Under the pieces are notes generated by a model. The model did not search any database, had not been told where the DNA came from, and saw only the letters and a program-made list of their open reading frames with translations. A stretch of DNA of 64,000 bases from Chromobotia macracanthus (Eukaryota; Chordata; Actinopteri; Cypriniformes; Botiidae), in contig JAZGTH010000019.1 in NCBI GenBank assembly GCA_036877525.1, positions 8,292,001 to 8,356,000 on the forward strand, written 5' to 3'. This document shows positions 35,392-48,300 of this stretch, in pieces. Numbering within the stretch: position 1 is the stretch's first letter; the number at the start of each line of letters is the position of its first letter. The position numbers were made by a program, and so were the translations under genes.

Positions 35392-38300
35392 ATGATTCAG
35401 TTCTGTGCTGATACAGTATTTAACATACTGCTGGTCCTGTCAGGTAAGTTTCATTTAATCTGAAACTGATTCATTTGAGTTTGTGTTGTTACCAAAATAT
35501 CTCAAAATCACAACTGTGCTAAACAGTGTCAAGTCAAACTTTGCAGTGTAATCTCTCTCTCTCTCTCTCTCTCCCTCTCACTCACTCACTCTCTTTCTCA
35601 CTTTAAAAGTGCTGAAATGTGGAAGAAATGAGATCTTGACTTTTACTGCAAATGAAAGAGGGAAGGTGGAGATACAGTGCCCATATGAGCCTAAACATGA
35701 CAAACATAACAAGTATCTGTGCAGAGGAAAATGTCCAATACTTTTTAAAGACATACTGGTTAAATCTGGATCAAAACCTGATGATGAGCGATTCAGTCTG
35801 ATTGATAACTCAACGACCCACATCTTCACCGTCACCATTACTGATCTAAGAGCATCTGATGGAGGCACATACTGGTGTGCAATAGAGATGGGTGTTGGAC
35901 GCTTTGATTGTTATACAGAGGTTTACTTGAAAATTAAACACGGTAAGTCAGAGTAAAACATTTGTGACTGCATATCATCAAACATAGATATTGAGTAAAC
36001 TATACAGTGCAGATGTGGTACAGACTGGGTGGTATTACTGCAGTATCATGAGCTCTGTGAGGTAATGAAGCTGAAACCACAATATCCTCTACAGTTACTG
36101 CTGAGCAAACACACGCTGGAGCTAACAAACTACTCAAGCCTTTTTCTGATAGAGGTTAACAGGTCTACTGTGGACAGTAGTGTGGAGTGTGGACATGATT
36201 TCAGTGTTCTCAGCTGTTTTCATGCAGTTCTCACTCAAATCTCTTTTTTTTCTCTATTTAGTGTCTGAAGTGTCTGGTGGGACAGGAGAGAAGCAGTCCA
36301 TCAAATGTTATTACGATCATCATGTCATCAATAATGACAAATTCTTCTGCAAAGGAGACGATTTGGCGTTCTGTGAGACATCTGGTGTCAAAGTTTCAGG
36401 AGAGAAAAACACAAATGGCAGATTCTCTCTGACTGATGATAAATCTGCAGGAGTTTTTACTGTGACCATCACTAATCTGACAGCAGAGGATTCTGGGATA
36501 TACTGGTGTGGAAATATAGTAATGAAAGGATCTCAACAAGAACATGAGAAGTGGATTTCAGCAATTAATCTGAAGATTTCTGAAGGTGAGATCTGAGTGT
36601 CTGTAGCAATTTTAAAGATAAATTTAGGAATAATTGCTCCAGAAAATAGAATTCTGCAGTCATTCATTTCTGACTCACTTCTGTCAAATACAGAAGATGT
36701 TATGCAGAATGCTATGGACAGACCACATCACTCACCATTTACTTTCATTGAATGGACACAAAAAAGATGCAATGAAAGTAAATGATTAAGGCTGTCACTC
36801 ATTAAACTTTCTCAGTAGTCTGACTGATGACAGAATTTTCATTTTTTGATGAACTATCCATTTGAGAACATAAAATGATTACATTGTCTTAATAAGTAAT
36901 AGTTTGTTCTTTGAACACCAGACTCATTTCCTTACGTCAAACAGGCCACTGTATTTCCACCACACCCCTGATACTAGTGATGCGTTTACAACAGCTGTGT
37001 TGGGGAAAGTCCAACAAACAGCCAGCCCTGTACTAGAAATGAGAAGTAGTGATGTAATAGTGGTTAAAATGATTCATCATGTTAACCAGACTGTAATAGT
37101 ATGTTGTATGTTGTGTCAGTTGTGATCTTGTCTGCTTCACTCACATCAGAGAGGACGTCATATAAACCCTCCACAGCTTTACTTTACACCACCAAACCAG
37201 CATCTGCAGATACTTCATCCACAAAACCTTCCATATCTGCATCATCTTCATCATCATCACCTTCTCCTTCAAGTATGTTAAATTCTAATGCTCACAAATA
37301 TCCTCCAAGTTTTTTATGAAATGTCCAGCTGATTTTCCAGTTAATAACACTAAGTGTGATCTTATTATAAAATGGTTTCGGTGTCTGTTTTAAAGGTTTT
37401 ACAGGGATCATCACACTGTTGATTTCGCTCACGCTGACTGTGTTTGGATTCCTGTTGTTTATTTACCTCAGACAGAGTAAAAAGAAGGAAGGTAACTCTT
37501 TCTGTCTGGTAAACGCATCTTTAATGCTAGATGATGTTTGATCACTTCTGTTTTATCGTCACATAATAACTCAGCATTTTCATAGTCAAATTACTTCACA
37601 GTTGCACATCTCATGGGTGATATTGAAGATTACATGCGGACACTACACCATACACTTTCTCGCTCTCTACTGTACTCTACAAAGCAGGATTGCAGCTCAG
37701 AGGAGTCGGCTCAGCTGGAGGAGTCGCCCCAGCTGGAGGAGTCGGCCCAGCTGGAGGAGTCGCCCCAGCTGGAGGAGTCGGCTCAGCTGGGAATTTTCCC
37801 AGTAAAGAATCAGGACAAGCTACAGTGAGTTTTAATGAACGTCTGCTTATATTTGAGTTTAATTGCCAAATCTGTATAAACCGACTTACAGATTTTGACT
37901 ATTTTAGCATTTTAATACCGCTTAGCAAAGGTATGTGTAGTTGATAAATACATAATGTAATGGTAATATTATATTATACTGTTTTGTCTTTAAACAACAC
38001 AATACCAACCTCACCAAGTGAAGTAAGGCATCAAAATATTTTAATACGCTAAAAGTGATGAAAGTCTGTTTAGTACTTTTGAAACTTGGAATAAAAATAA
38101 TTTATAATTTGAGTTATTTGAATTAAAAAAGGTTTAAAGAAATAGTGTGTCATTCCAGTTTTCTTCATTATTATCCATACTGCTTTTCTGGTGTTGGTTG
38201 CTCCATCTGTTCTTTTTCTTTTACTTCAGGACATTGTGTGTGATTATGAAGAGATCCAGATCACAAAAGATCATCCATACAGTTTGGTTCTGCCTGCATC

Positions 38301-38448
38301 TGGTGATCAAGACGCTTCTGTGTATGCTTTAGCACAAAACAGCTCCTCTGATTGTCTCACCTATTCCACCATCAGGTTTCCAGACCATTTAGCCAGAACT
38401 CTCACTGATGGCCAGACAACATGTGTCTACGCAACTGTTAATCTGTGA
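35392..38448 (+). CDS. CD300-like receptor with two V domains, Ser-rich stalk and inhibitory tail
   Basis: Exons: signal 35392-35443 (MIQFCADTVFNILLVLS), D1 35610-35942, D2 36262-36585, stalk 37150-37272 (Thr/Ser-rich, ending SASSSSSSPSPSS), transmembrane 37396-37491 (GIITLLISLTLTVFGFLLFI), repeat exon 37688-37824, tail 38230-38448. Phases sum to 428 codons with stop. Both V domains have the canonical pair (IQCPYE/YWCAIE; IKCYYD/YWCGNI) and the extra CD300/pIgR Cys pair (YLCRGKC; FFCKGDDLAFC). The tail has ITIM LTYSTI plus DYEEI, VYALA and VYATV tyrosines. The repeat exon reads as GGVAPA/GGVGSA in the splice-consistent frame. Expected role: inhibitory surface receptor of leukocytes binding lipids or immunoglobulin-like ligands, by family analogy. 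AATAAA at 38605-38610. Confidence 0.85.
37702..37791 (+). repeat. Coding 18-bp repeat, five units
   Basis: Five 18-bp units (GGAGTCGGCTCAGCTGGA and GGAGTCGCCCCAGCTGGA forms) alternate, giving a 36-bp higher period. All three forward frames are open across it. Intron phases (1 in, 0 out, 137 nt) select the Gly/Val/Ala/Pro-rich frame. Confidence 0.9.
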
Positions 38449-39786
38449 AAAACTGTGAGCATCCATCAGGAATCAGGTAGATGAACTCTAAAGCACAAAC
38501 CAAGCAATGTGGATCTGGGTAAAGTAGAGCATTAGCAGTTCAAATGTCTTGGGTTTGAACCCTGAGGAACATGCATACTGATAAAATGTTTAGCTTGAAA
38601 CTTCAATAAACTGTCAATTCTGTGATGCTTCATTTTAGAGATTTATTTTAGTTGAAACTAAAAACTTCAGAAAATTACAGAAAATTTCAGAACTACAAAG
38701 AGCATGGTTTACATTTCAGTTGGTATATAATTATTGTCAGCTTGTTTCCCAGACATAATATATCAGAAGAAATATTATGATAAAACATATATTTCAAGAC
38801 AAACATAAGACTTTACATCATAAATTTCCCATAATAATCAGTCCTGTTGCTTTGCATAATTGAAGGTTTGTTATGGTGGGCTGCCTCACTGATGTCACAC
38901 GGGTTTAGTGCGCATGCTCAGCTGCATGTTGACTCGTAATGGCGGGGTGATGACGCAACACTGTTCAAAAGTGAAAGTCTTCTGTGTGTTTGATATTTCC
39001 ACACTTTTGTGTTTTGGATGAGTTTTCTGTTAATCCACCATTTGTATTTGTAAGTAGCCATTTAATACGTTTGTCTTTATGTAGGTTGCAGTAATATGAA
39101 TATACAAACAACACAACACTGAAATAATTGCATATTTGCTTTAAGCACGTCCTGCTTTGTTCTTAACTGTTAGGCCTGTAACAATACACCAGTGTTACCA
39201 CAGTTCGGCTCATGTCACTTCAGTCTTCGTTGCTGTGGGGCAGGTTCATGGCACAGCAATGTAGAGAGCACCAGATTCACGTTTGACTTCATAATAATAA
39301 TAATAATACTTGAAGACTTGTGTAACTTGTGTTCTCCCTGTCAGAAGCTCACATGTGAGCGGGGCTTTTGGAAATGCACTGATGATATCGACAGATGAAG
39401 TCCTGATAGAGAGAACCTTGCTTCTAAAACAGTCATTTATCATGTGAGGTACATCATATATACAGTATATTAAAGACAGACAATATGTATAAAGTATGAA
39501 TATATGCGTAAATGTGCACTATAAGGTGATGATTGTGGAGTTTGATTTGTCTTTCTCATCACTCATTTGAAACGTGACTGATCGCGTCTTAACTCGCTTA
39601 CAGTGCAGAAAACTGATGATGACATTACAGACTGAAAGAAGAAATATTATTTGATTTGTTGATCTGTGTGGTTTAATCCACAAATACATAAATGTTCACG
39701 TGGATTTCTTGGATTATTAGCGTGAAACTTGTGGTAAAGAACTTATTTAAGTTTATTTAAGTTTTATTTAAGATTAAGTCTAAATC
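38449..39786. other. 3' UTR of the CD300-like gene and intergenic sequence
   Basis: Polyadenylation signal AATAAA at 38605-38610. A short (TAA)n run lies at about 39287-39308. From about 39500 the sequence may be intronic sequence of the broken NLR. No exon was recognised. Confidence 0.45.
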
Positions 39787-42700
39787 ATGTCTCACATTAA
39801 GACATCTCGTAGCCTTTACATCATGTGCCACATTCCTGTGTTCTGTTGGATAGCGGCCACCGTACTTCATGAAATTCTCATCAAGAACAGTGGGGAGGAC
39901 ATTCCCACAACACTCACTGAAATGTACATTCACTTTCTGCTGATACAGATGAATATGAAGAACCAGAAGTATGAGGAAAAAAATGTAAGAGAACGTACAA
40001 AGCTCTTGGCCTCAAACAAAGAGATGATTACAAAGTTGACTAAACTGGCATTTCGAACAGCTGAAGAAAGAAAATATAATGTTCTATGAGGAAGACCTGC
40101 AGGAATGTGGTATTTATGTGAGCGAACACTCAGAGGACACAGGAATGATTGCTGAGATCTTTAAGAGACTCTGTGCTTCATGAGATGAAGGTTTATTACT
40201 TTGTACATCTAAGTGTCCAAGAGTTCCTCACTGCTGTGCATGTGTTCCTCTGCTACCAAATCAACAATATGGATGAGCTTAGTTTTCTCCTTCAGAAATC
40301 TCTTCCTAAGAAAAACAGGCTATATGTTTTGCTCAAGACGGCAACTGATTAAGCACAAAACAATGAGAGGGGACATTTTGATCTCTATTCGGTTCTTGCT
40401 GGAGATTTCTTTTGACTCCAGTCAAAAACTCCTCACTGGTTTGTTAACCCCTACAGAGAATAATCAGACATGCATTTCTAAAACAATCCAGTACATAAAG
40501 CAAATGCAAAACAATGATATTTGCATAGATAAAGCTAGCAACCACTTTCTCTGCATCCTTGAACTGAAGGACAGATCTCTGTACCAACAAATTAGGAAAT
40601 ATGTGAGTTCCGAGTCTGTCCAACAGAGAGAACTTTCCATCTCAAACTGCTCAGCGCTGGTCTATGTACTTCTGATGTCAGAGGAGATTCTGGATGAATT
40701 CAATGCAAATAAGTTCCATACAATGTATGCAGGCGCAGGAGACTCTTCCCAGTGGTGAGATGTTGCAGAAGAGCTCTGTGAGTAATTTTATATGTCTGAA
40801 ACGTGTCCACTTACCAGAAGCACCTCTTTTGTCTAAAATATGTTAATGTATTATATTAATGTATTGAATCAAGCCCTTAAAATCAGTACATTGACTATCA
40901 TTGACTGATAAACATCTTACCATCCATGCAGGTTTTCAGACTGTGGACTGACAGAAACATGCTGTGAAATGGTGGCCTCCGCTCTCCAGGTAGAGAACTG
41001 CCCACTTACAGAGCTGGACCTCAGTCATAATTTCAGTATTGAGGCAGGAGTGAAGGTGCTGTCCGCTGGACTGAGGAGCCCACACTGTAAACTAGAGATA
41101 CCGAGGTCATTTCTGTCTTCAAATCATTTGTATGGTGTACATTTTTGTTACTGTGGCTAGCCTGAAATGTAACACAGCTCAACATTTCTCAGGTTGACCC
41201 AGTGTCACTTTGGCCAGGACAGCTGTAAGGAGCTGGTCTCTGCTCTCAGTAATATATTGCATCATTTAAAGGAGCTTGACTTGGGCAGCAATGACCTGCA
41301 GAACTCTGGACTCCAACAGCTTATTTGTGGAATGGATAATGCAGAGAGAAAGCTTGAAGTTCTGAGGTTAGTATTCAGATTATTTAGTGTAATTGCAGTG
41401 TGGGGTGTAAAAGTGAAAACATACAGAAGTTCGCTGAAAGATTGTTGGTCATTAATCAATTTCACATGATCTACATTAAGATCCACCTAAATTTAAGGAT
41501 GTGACATCCGAAAAGAAGATAAAAAAAAAAAAAAAAAAAAATAAAAAAAAAATTCTTTTCCCTTTTTAAAAAAAAAAACTAATAGTTTGACCTTTGTGTC
41601 TGTTAATTGGTTATTAGCCCCAGACACTAAGGTAGATGATTGACATGTTTTGAAGTGTTTAAGTGGTGGTGTACCCCGCTGTAAATATGATTTGTCTGTT
41701 CAACTGTGTGTGTGTCTAGATTTGTCTGTTGATTAAATAGTGTGTGTGTCTTGTTGTTTATCTGTCTGTGTGTGTGTGTGTCTTTATTTGTTATAGGTTA
41801 TCAGGCTGTATGGTGACAGAGAAAGGCTGTTGTCATCTGGCTTCAGCTCTGAGTTCAAACCCCTCACACCTGAGAGAGCTGGATCTGAGCTACAATCACC
41901 CAGGACACTCAGGAGTCCAGCTGCTGTCTGAGAGACTCAACCATCCAAACTGCTCACTGGAGAAACTCAAGTATGTAGTGGGTTAATGATGTGAAGCTTA
42001 TTTTTTCGGCCAGGTCAATTGGCAGAAAAAAGATGCTCAAAAATGTTTTAATTGCAATTCACAGAAATAATGACAGCTGTTATAAATTACAGCTATGATG
42101 AATCTGTTTCAATTTCTAATTGTAAAGTTATCTTGTATCTTATAAACATAAAGGTCTTTTGTGGGGCGCCGAGTCAAAAACATTGTTATTCCATGTGCAT
42201 AACAGAAAAATGCTTTGAAGAGCACTTCTCTGACATTTGCTTCCGTTTCTCACATTTCTGTTTTACTTTTTTTAACATAATGAATAATTTGTATATGCAG
42301 AACTGAACCAGAGAGTGTATGCACAGAAGTGTATGTACAGTCTCTCTCTCTCTCTCTCTCTCTGTGGCACTAATGGAAGCTTCATTCTCACACAGATGCT
42401 TGTGACCTCACACTGAATCCAGAAACAGCACATGCACAGCTGCGTCTCTCTGCCGGTGACAGTGTCACACAGAAACAGCTGTATCCTGAACTTTCAGACA
42501 GATTTGAGCCTTTCCATCAGGTTCTGTGTAGAGAGTCTGACTGGACGCTGTTACTGGGAGGCTGAATGGAGCGGTCCAGAGGGGGTGCTGTGGGTGACCT
42601 ACAAACACAGTCTCAGGAAAAATGATGATCTTGTCCTAGTGGAGCGAGCAGTCAGCTTGGAAACAATGAAGTTTATGGACACTGACCTGTGGAGTGAGAG

Positions 42701-42919
42701 CATATGTTTCTCATGATCAAAAAGACATTGACATACAGACTCCAACCTCTTGCTTCTCCAAAGCTGGAGTTTGTGGACACAGTGGCTGGCAGACTGTCCT
42801 TCTACAGTGTTTCTGACAAACACACACACTTGTACACATTCCTTGCTTCTTTTAATGAACCAGTCGATGCTGGATTTAAGGTGGAAAGTGGCACTTTGTC
42901 CTTGTGTCAGCTGAAGTAA
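39787..42919 (+). pseudogene. Fish NLR (NLRC3-like) pseudogene: NACHT C-terminus, LRRs, PRY-SPRY
   Basis: It begins within the part after the nucleotide-binding core: CHIPVFCWIAATVL, LTEMYIHFLLIQMN, then a frameshift near 40080 (MFYEEDLQECGIY), another near 40175 (VHLSVQEFLTAVHVFLCY) and another near 40345 (FLLEISFDSSQKLLTGLLT). LRR exons lie at about 40930-41100 (LTELDLSHN), 41194-41370 (LKELDLGSND) and 41797-41970 (LRELDLSYNH). The PRY-SPRY exon at about 42396-42919 starts DACDLTLNPETAHAQLRLS and is split by frameshifts and a stop (CYWEAEW in one frame, LEFVDTVAGRLSFYSVSD in another). The N-terminal effector domain, FISNA and P-loop are absent upstream. Fish NLRs of this type are cytosolic sensors. 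This copy is dead. Confidence 0.88.
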
Positions 42920-44763
42920 GCTCAAATCCTCGTTATAATACCATTACTACAGGTTTCTCTGGATATGTTCACACAGTGTTTGGGATAGGCATCTGCATTT
43001 AGTCACAGGTGTGACAGAAGCGGCTTGAATACTGTCTGCTTGAACAAACTTAATCAGAGTGACCTAAAGAAATGATTGATGATTTATCACAAGTGACAAT
43101 GTTACAGTTATAAAGTGTGAGAACAATCAAGGTGCGCATTGTCAAATGTTAAGAAACCAACAGGTTTTTGTTTGTTTTTAACTGAGTGCAATAATTAAGC
43201 TGCACTGAGAGCGCAGAACTGATCTGACAGCTTCTGATAAGGATATATAGTCTATACGCTCTGGCTGAATGCTGAGCTTATACTCAGACATTATTCATAC
43301 AGTGAGGCCTTATCACTGGCAGCCCAAGAAAACTTGGAAGCTTGATATGGTGCCAGATGAACCTAATGTTAACACCTAAGATATGACAGTTGCAGAGAAA
43401 GCAACCAGTATTGTTCAGACGGCCTGCAAGTTGTGACACGCTGATGACTGAGTCTGTGCTTACATGAATTTCGAGTTTTGTGTTTAAATGTTTCTGTTTT
43501 GTATATTTAAGCTGTTACTTTCACAGGCAGACATGCAGATGTCTGTGTGAAATAGCAGGTTTGATCCGAACGAAAAGTCTGTTAATGCCAAATTGATTTA
43601 TATGAGATGTTTGTGTATGTAAAATGCAAAAGTGTTTTGGTACAAAGATTGAAAGTCCCAAATCCCTTTTAAGAATTTGCCACATTTAGTAACATTACTG
43701 CAATTCTTGCAATATAACTGTGACATTTAAACAATTTTAGCCACCTAGTTTCAGACAACATATTAACATAAAGTAACTGTGATTTTAATTACATTTGCAA
43801 CAAGGAAATATTGACAATATTCTTTCTTGCAAAATTTGTGTAGATATGCTATAAATAAAAAAACAGTGTCTTAATATCTCTTATTTGTAACCAATAAATA
43901 GAAAATGGTTTGGAAGAATTGTTAGTGTAGATTATTCAATTCAAATACTATTTATACAGCACTTTTTACAATGTTGCATTGTTTTAAAGCAGCTTTACAT
44001 ATAATGAAATATAAAAAAACTTATTAATATAACTAACTACTGATACTAAGATTGTAATAGGTTTATGAATATAGAGTTGACTGAACAGATGATAAGTACA
44101 ACACATTTGAGTAAATGCACATTTACTCACAGAAATCCCTGTCGTTGTGAAGGCTCACACCTCTCTCAGTGGTGTATGAGAGGGTAATGTATTCAGACTT
44201 TACTTGTACTTCTGAGCCTATGTGACATTTAGTTAATGAACATGATAGATGATAGGTATCATATTAAACAAGATACGCTGTTCCAGCTCACATGGAGATG
44301 GAGCTTAGAAAGATAACAGAATTTTTTGTTTTTTATAAATGTTTTATTTGTTGAGAGATGGGAGAAAAATAGTGAAATAGCAGAGCCTTTAGGACTGTAG
44401 TTAGACCATTATATTAAAAGCAATTTTAACAATTGAAAAACCCTAAGACAAGTTAAATGTCAGCAGTCTCCCAGTAAACAAGCCTACAGGGTGACAAAGA
44501 ACAAAAATGTAGACTAACTGAGCTGGAGGTAGGAAAAGATATAGATTAGGAAAATGACAGATAAAGTCCATCATATTCCAACTGCTTTTGGGTGATCCAG
44601 ATTATGGCTGTAATCTTCTTAGATTGGCACAAGGAAGATCTAGTTGACCTGGAAACAGGACTAGTGTCAGGTCTGTCTCAGGGCAGATAAAAACTACATA
44701 CAGAACAAACAATAGAATGACAGATGTATGGATTTATCAGATGGACAGACAGATAAACAGATA
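42920..44763. other. Intergenic between convergent NLR pseudogene and PYRIN gene
   Basis: About 43935-44015 (CAAATACTATTTATACAGCA, TTTAAAGCAGCTTTACAT) resembles a dispersed cyprinid repeat. The rest is AT-rich. No gene was recognised. Confidence 0.4.
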
Positions 44764-45281
44764 TTAATTGAATGTTACTGGGCCATTAAAAACACCACCA
44801 TGGACCACTGGGGCTCTTACACTTCCTCCATTAGAAGACTGTATTTTTACAGCAACTAGTGGAGTTTGAGCTGCTCCTGCACTAGATGGTGCTGCAGCAT
44901 TAACTGTATCTTCTTCCAACACTGATGGAGAGACTGAGAGAGAAAGATCATTTCAAGTATAACAGTTGATATGGTGAAATGTTCAATAATTCCAGGTCAA
45001 CATGTAGTACCTTCCTGGAGTTTCCTCTTCAGTTCATTGGCAAATTCATTGTGTTTAATGCTGCGCAGCACGCGGACTGCAATCTTCCCAGCATCAGAAG
45101 CTCCATACAGTTGCACCATGTAATCCACAATATCATGGGATGTGGCATTCTCCAGCTTTCCTCTAGGAATGGGCTTGATGTTTGGTGTCACACCATTCCA
45201 CAGGTGCCATTTGAATTCTTTGATCTCTGATTCCAGAAGCTCCTGGAGTACATCCAAAATAGCTATTTTGGTTGTATTCAT
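44764..45281 (-). CDS. Small PYRIN-domain protein
   Basis: Exon 45281-45011 encodes residues 1-90 (MNTTKIAILDVLQELLESEI, FKWHLWNG, IPRGKLENATSHDIVDYMVQ, LKRKLQEG). The six-helix order, the FKWHL core and IPRGKLE match the death-fold PYRIN domain of fish ASC/NLR proteins. Exon 44933-44764 (phase 1) encodes 56 residues ending APVVHGGVFNGPVTFN and a stop. That APV..G..F.GPVTF ending resembles a linker motif I associate with PYRIN-bearing fish inflammasome proteins. The total is 146 residues with no NACHT, CARD or caspase. It could be a PYRIN-only regulator that competes for ASC, or the first two exons of a longer alternative transcript. An acceptor (TCTCTTGTAG) just before the ATG implies an upstream 5' UTR exon, probably ending at 49928. 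Confidence 0.8.
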
Positions 45282-45314
45282 TTTCTGTCACTACAAGAGA
45301 GACTGTACAAAGCA

Positions 45315-48300
45315 ATAGTCACTGACCACCGTACAGAACGACAGTCACTGACCACCGTACAGAACGACAGTTACTGACCACCGTACAGAACGACAGTCAC
45401 CGACCACCGTACAGAACGACAGTCATGACCACCGTACAGAACGACAGTCATGACCACCGTACAGAACGACAGTCACCGACCACCTTACACAGCGACAGTC
45501 ACCGACCACCTTACACAGCGACAGTCACCGACCACCGTACATAACGACAGTCATGACCACCGTACAGAACGACAGTCACCGACCACAGTACAGAACGACA
45601 GTCACCGACCACCGTACAGAACACTTACCACCGTACAGAACGACAGTCATGACCACCGTACAGAACGACAGTCACCGACCACCTTACACAGCGACAGTCA
45701 CCGACCACCGTACATAACGACAGTCATGACCACCGTACAGAATGACAGTCACCGACCACCGTACAGAACGACAGTCACCGACCACCATACAGAACGACAG
45801 TCACCGACCACCGTACACAACGACAGTCACCGACCACCATACAGAACGACAGTCACCGACCACCGTACAGAACGACAGTCACCGACCACCGTACACAACG
45901 ACAGTCACCGACCACCATACAGAACGACAGTCACCGACCACCGTACAGAACGACAGTCACCGACCACCGTACAGAACACTGACCACCGTACACAATGACA
46001 GTCACCGACCACCGTACAGGACGACAGTCACCGACCACCATACAGAACGACAGTCACCGACCACCGTACAGAACGACAGTCACCGACCACCGTACAGAAC
46101 GACAGTCACCGACCACCGTACAGAACACTGACCACCGTACACAATGACAGTCACCGACCACCATACAGAACGACAGTCACCGACCACCGTACAGGACGAC
46201 AGTCACCGACCACCGTACAGGACGACAGTCACCGACCACCGTACAGGACGACAGTCACCGACCACCGTACAGAACGACAGTCATGACCACCATACAGAAC
46301 GACAGTCACCGACCACCGTACAGAGCGTCAGTCACCGACCACCGTACAGAACGAAGTCACCGACCACCGTACACCGACAGTCACCGACCACCGTACAGAA
46401 CACCGACCACCATAAGAACGACAGTCACCGACCACCGTACAGAGCGACAGTCACCGACCACAGTACAGAACGACAGTCACCAACCACCGTACAGGACGAC
46501 AGTCACCGACCACCGTACAGAACACTGACCACCGTACAGGACGACAGTCACCGACCACCGTACAGAACGACAGTCACCGACCACCGTACAGGATGACAGT
46601 CACCGACCACCGTACAGAACGACAGTCACCGACCACCGTACAGAACACTGACCACCGTACAGAACGACAGTCACCGACCACCGTACAGAACGACAGTCAC
46701 CACCGACCACCGTACACAACGACAGTCACCGACCACCGTACAGAACACCGACCACCATACAGAACACCGACGACAGTCACCGACCACCGTACAGAACACC
46801 GACCACCGTACAGAACACTGACCACCTTACACAGCGACAGTCACCGACCACCGTACAGAACGACAGTCACCGACCACCGTACAGAACGACAGTCACCGAC
46901 CACCGTACAGAACGCTGACCACCGTACAGAGCGACAGTCACCGACCACCGTACAGAGCGACAGTCACCGACCCCGTACAGGACGACAGTCACCGACCACC
47001 GTACAGAACGACAGTCACCGACCACCGTACAGAACACTGACCACCGTACAGAACGACAGTCACCGACCACCGTACAGAACACTGACCACCGTACAGAACG
47101 ACAGTCACTGACCACCGTACAGAACGACTGTCACCGACCACCGTACAGAACGACAGTCACCGACCACCGTACAGAACACTGACCACCGTACACAATGACA
47201 GTCACCGACCACCATACAGAACGACAGTCACCGACCACCGTACAGGACGACAGTCACCGACCACCGTACACAACGACAGTCATGACCACCATACAGAACG
47301 ACAGTCACCGACCACCGTACAGAACGTCAGTCACCGACCACCGTACAGAACGACAGTCATGACCACCATACAGAACGACAGTCACCGACCACCGTACAGA
47401 ACGTCAGTCACCGACCACCGTACAGAACGACAGTCACCGACCACCGTACACAACGACAGTCACCGACCACCGTACAGAACACCGACCACCATACAGAACG
47501 ACAGTCACCGACCACCGTACAGAACGACAGTCACCGACCACAGTACAGAACGACAGTCACCAACCACCGTACAGGACGACAGTCACCGACCACCGTACAG
47601 AACACTGACCACCGTACAGAACGACAGTCACCGACCACCGTACAGAACACTGACCACCGTACAGGACGACAGTCACCGACCACCGTACAGAACGACAGTC
47701 ACCGACCACCGTACAGGATGACAGTCACCGACCACCGTACAGAACGACAGTCACCGACCACCGTACAGAACACTGACCACCGTACAGAACGACAGTCACC
47801 GACCACCGTACAGAACGACAGTCACCGACCACCGTACACAACGACAGTCACCGACCACCGTACAGAACACCGACCACCATACAGAACACCATCACAGAAC
47901 GACAGTCACCGACCACCGTACAGAACACTGACCACCGTACAGGACGACAGTCACCGACCACCGTACAGAACGACAGTCACCGACCACCGTACAGGATGAC
48001 AGTCACCGACCACCGTACAGAACGACAGTCACCGACCACCGTACAGAACACTGACCACCGTACAGAACGACAGTCACCGACCACCGTACAGAACGACAGT
48101 CACCGACCACCGTACACAACGACAGTCACCGACCACCGTACACAACGACAGTCACCGACCACCGTACAGAACACCGACCACCATACAGAACACCGACCAC
48201 CGTACAGAACGACAGTCACCGACCACCGTACAGAACGACAGTCCACAGAACGCTGACCACCGTACAGAACGACAGTCACCGACCACCGTACAGAACGACA

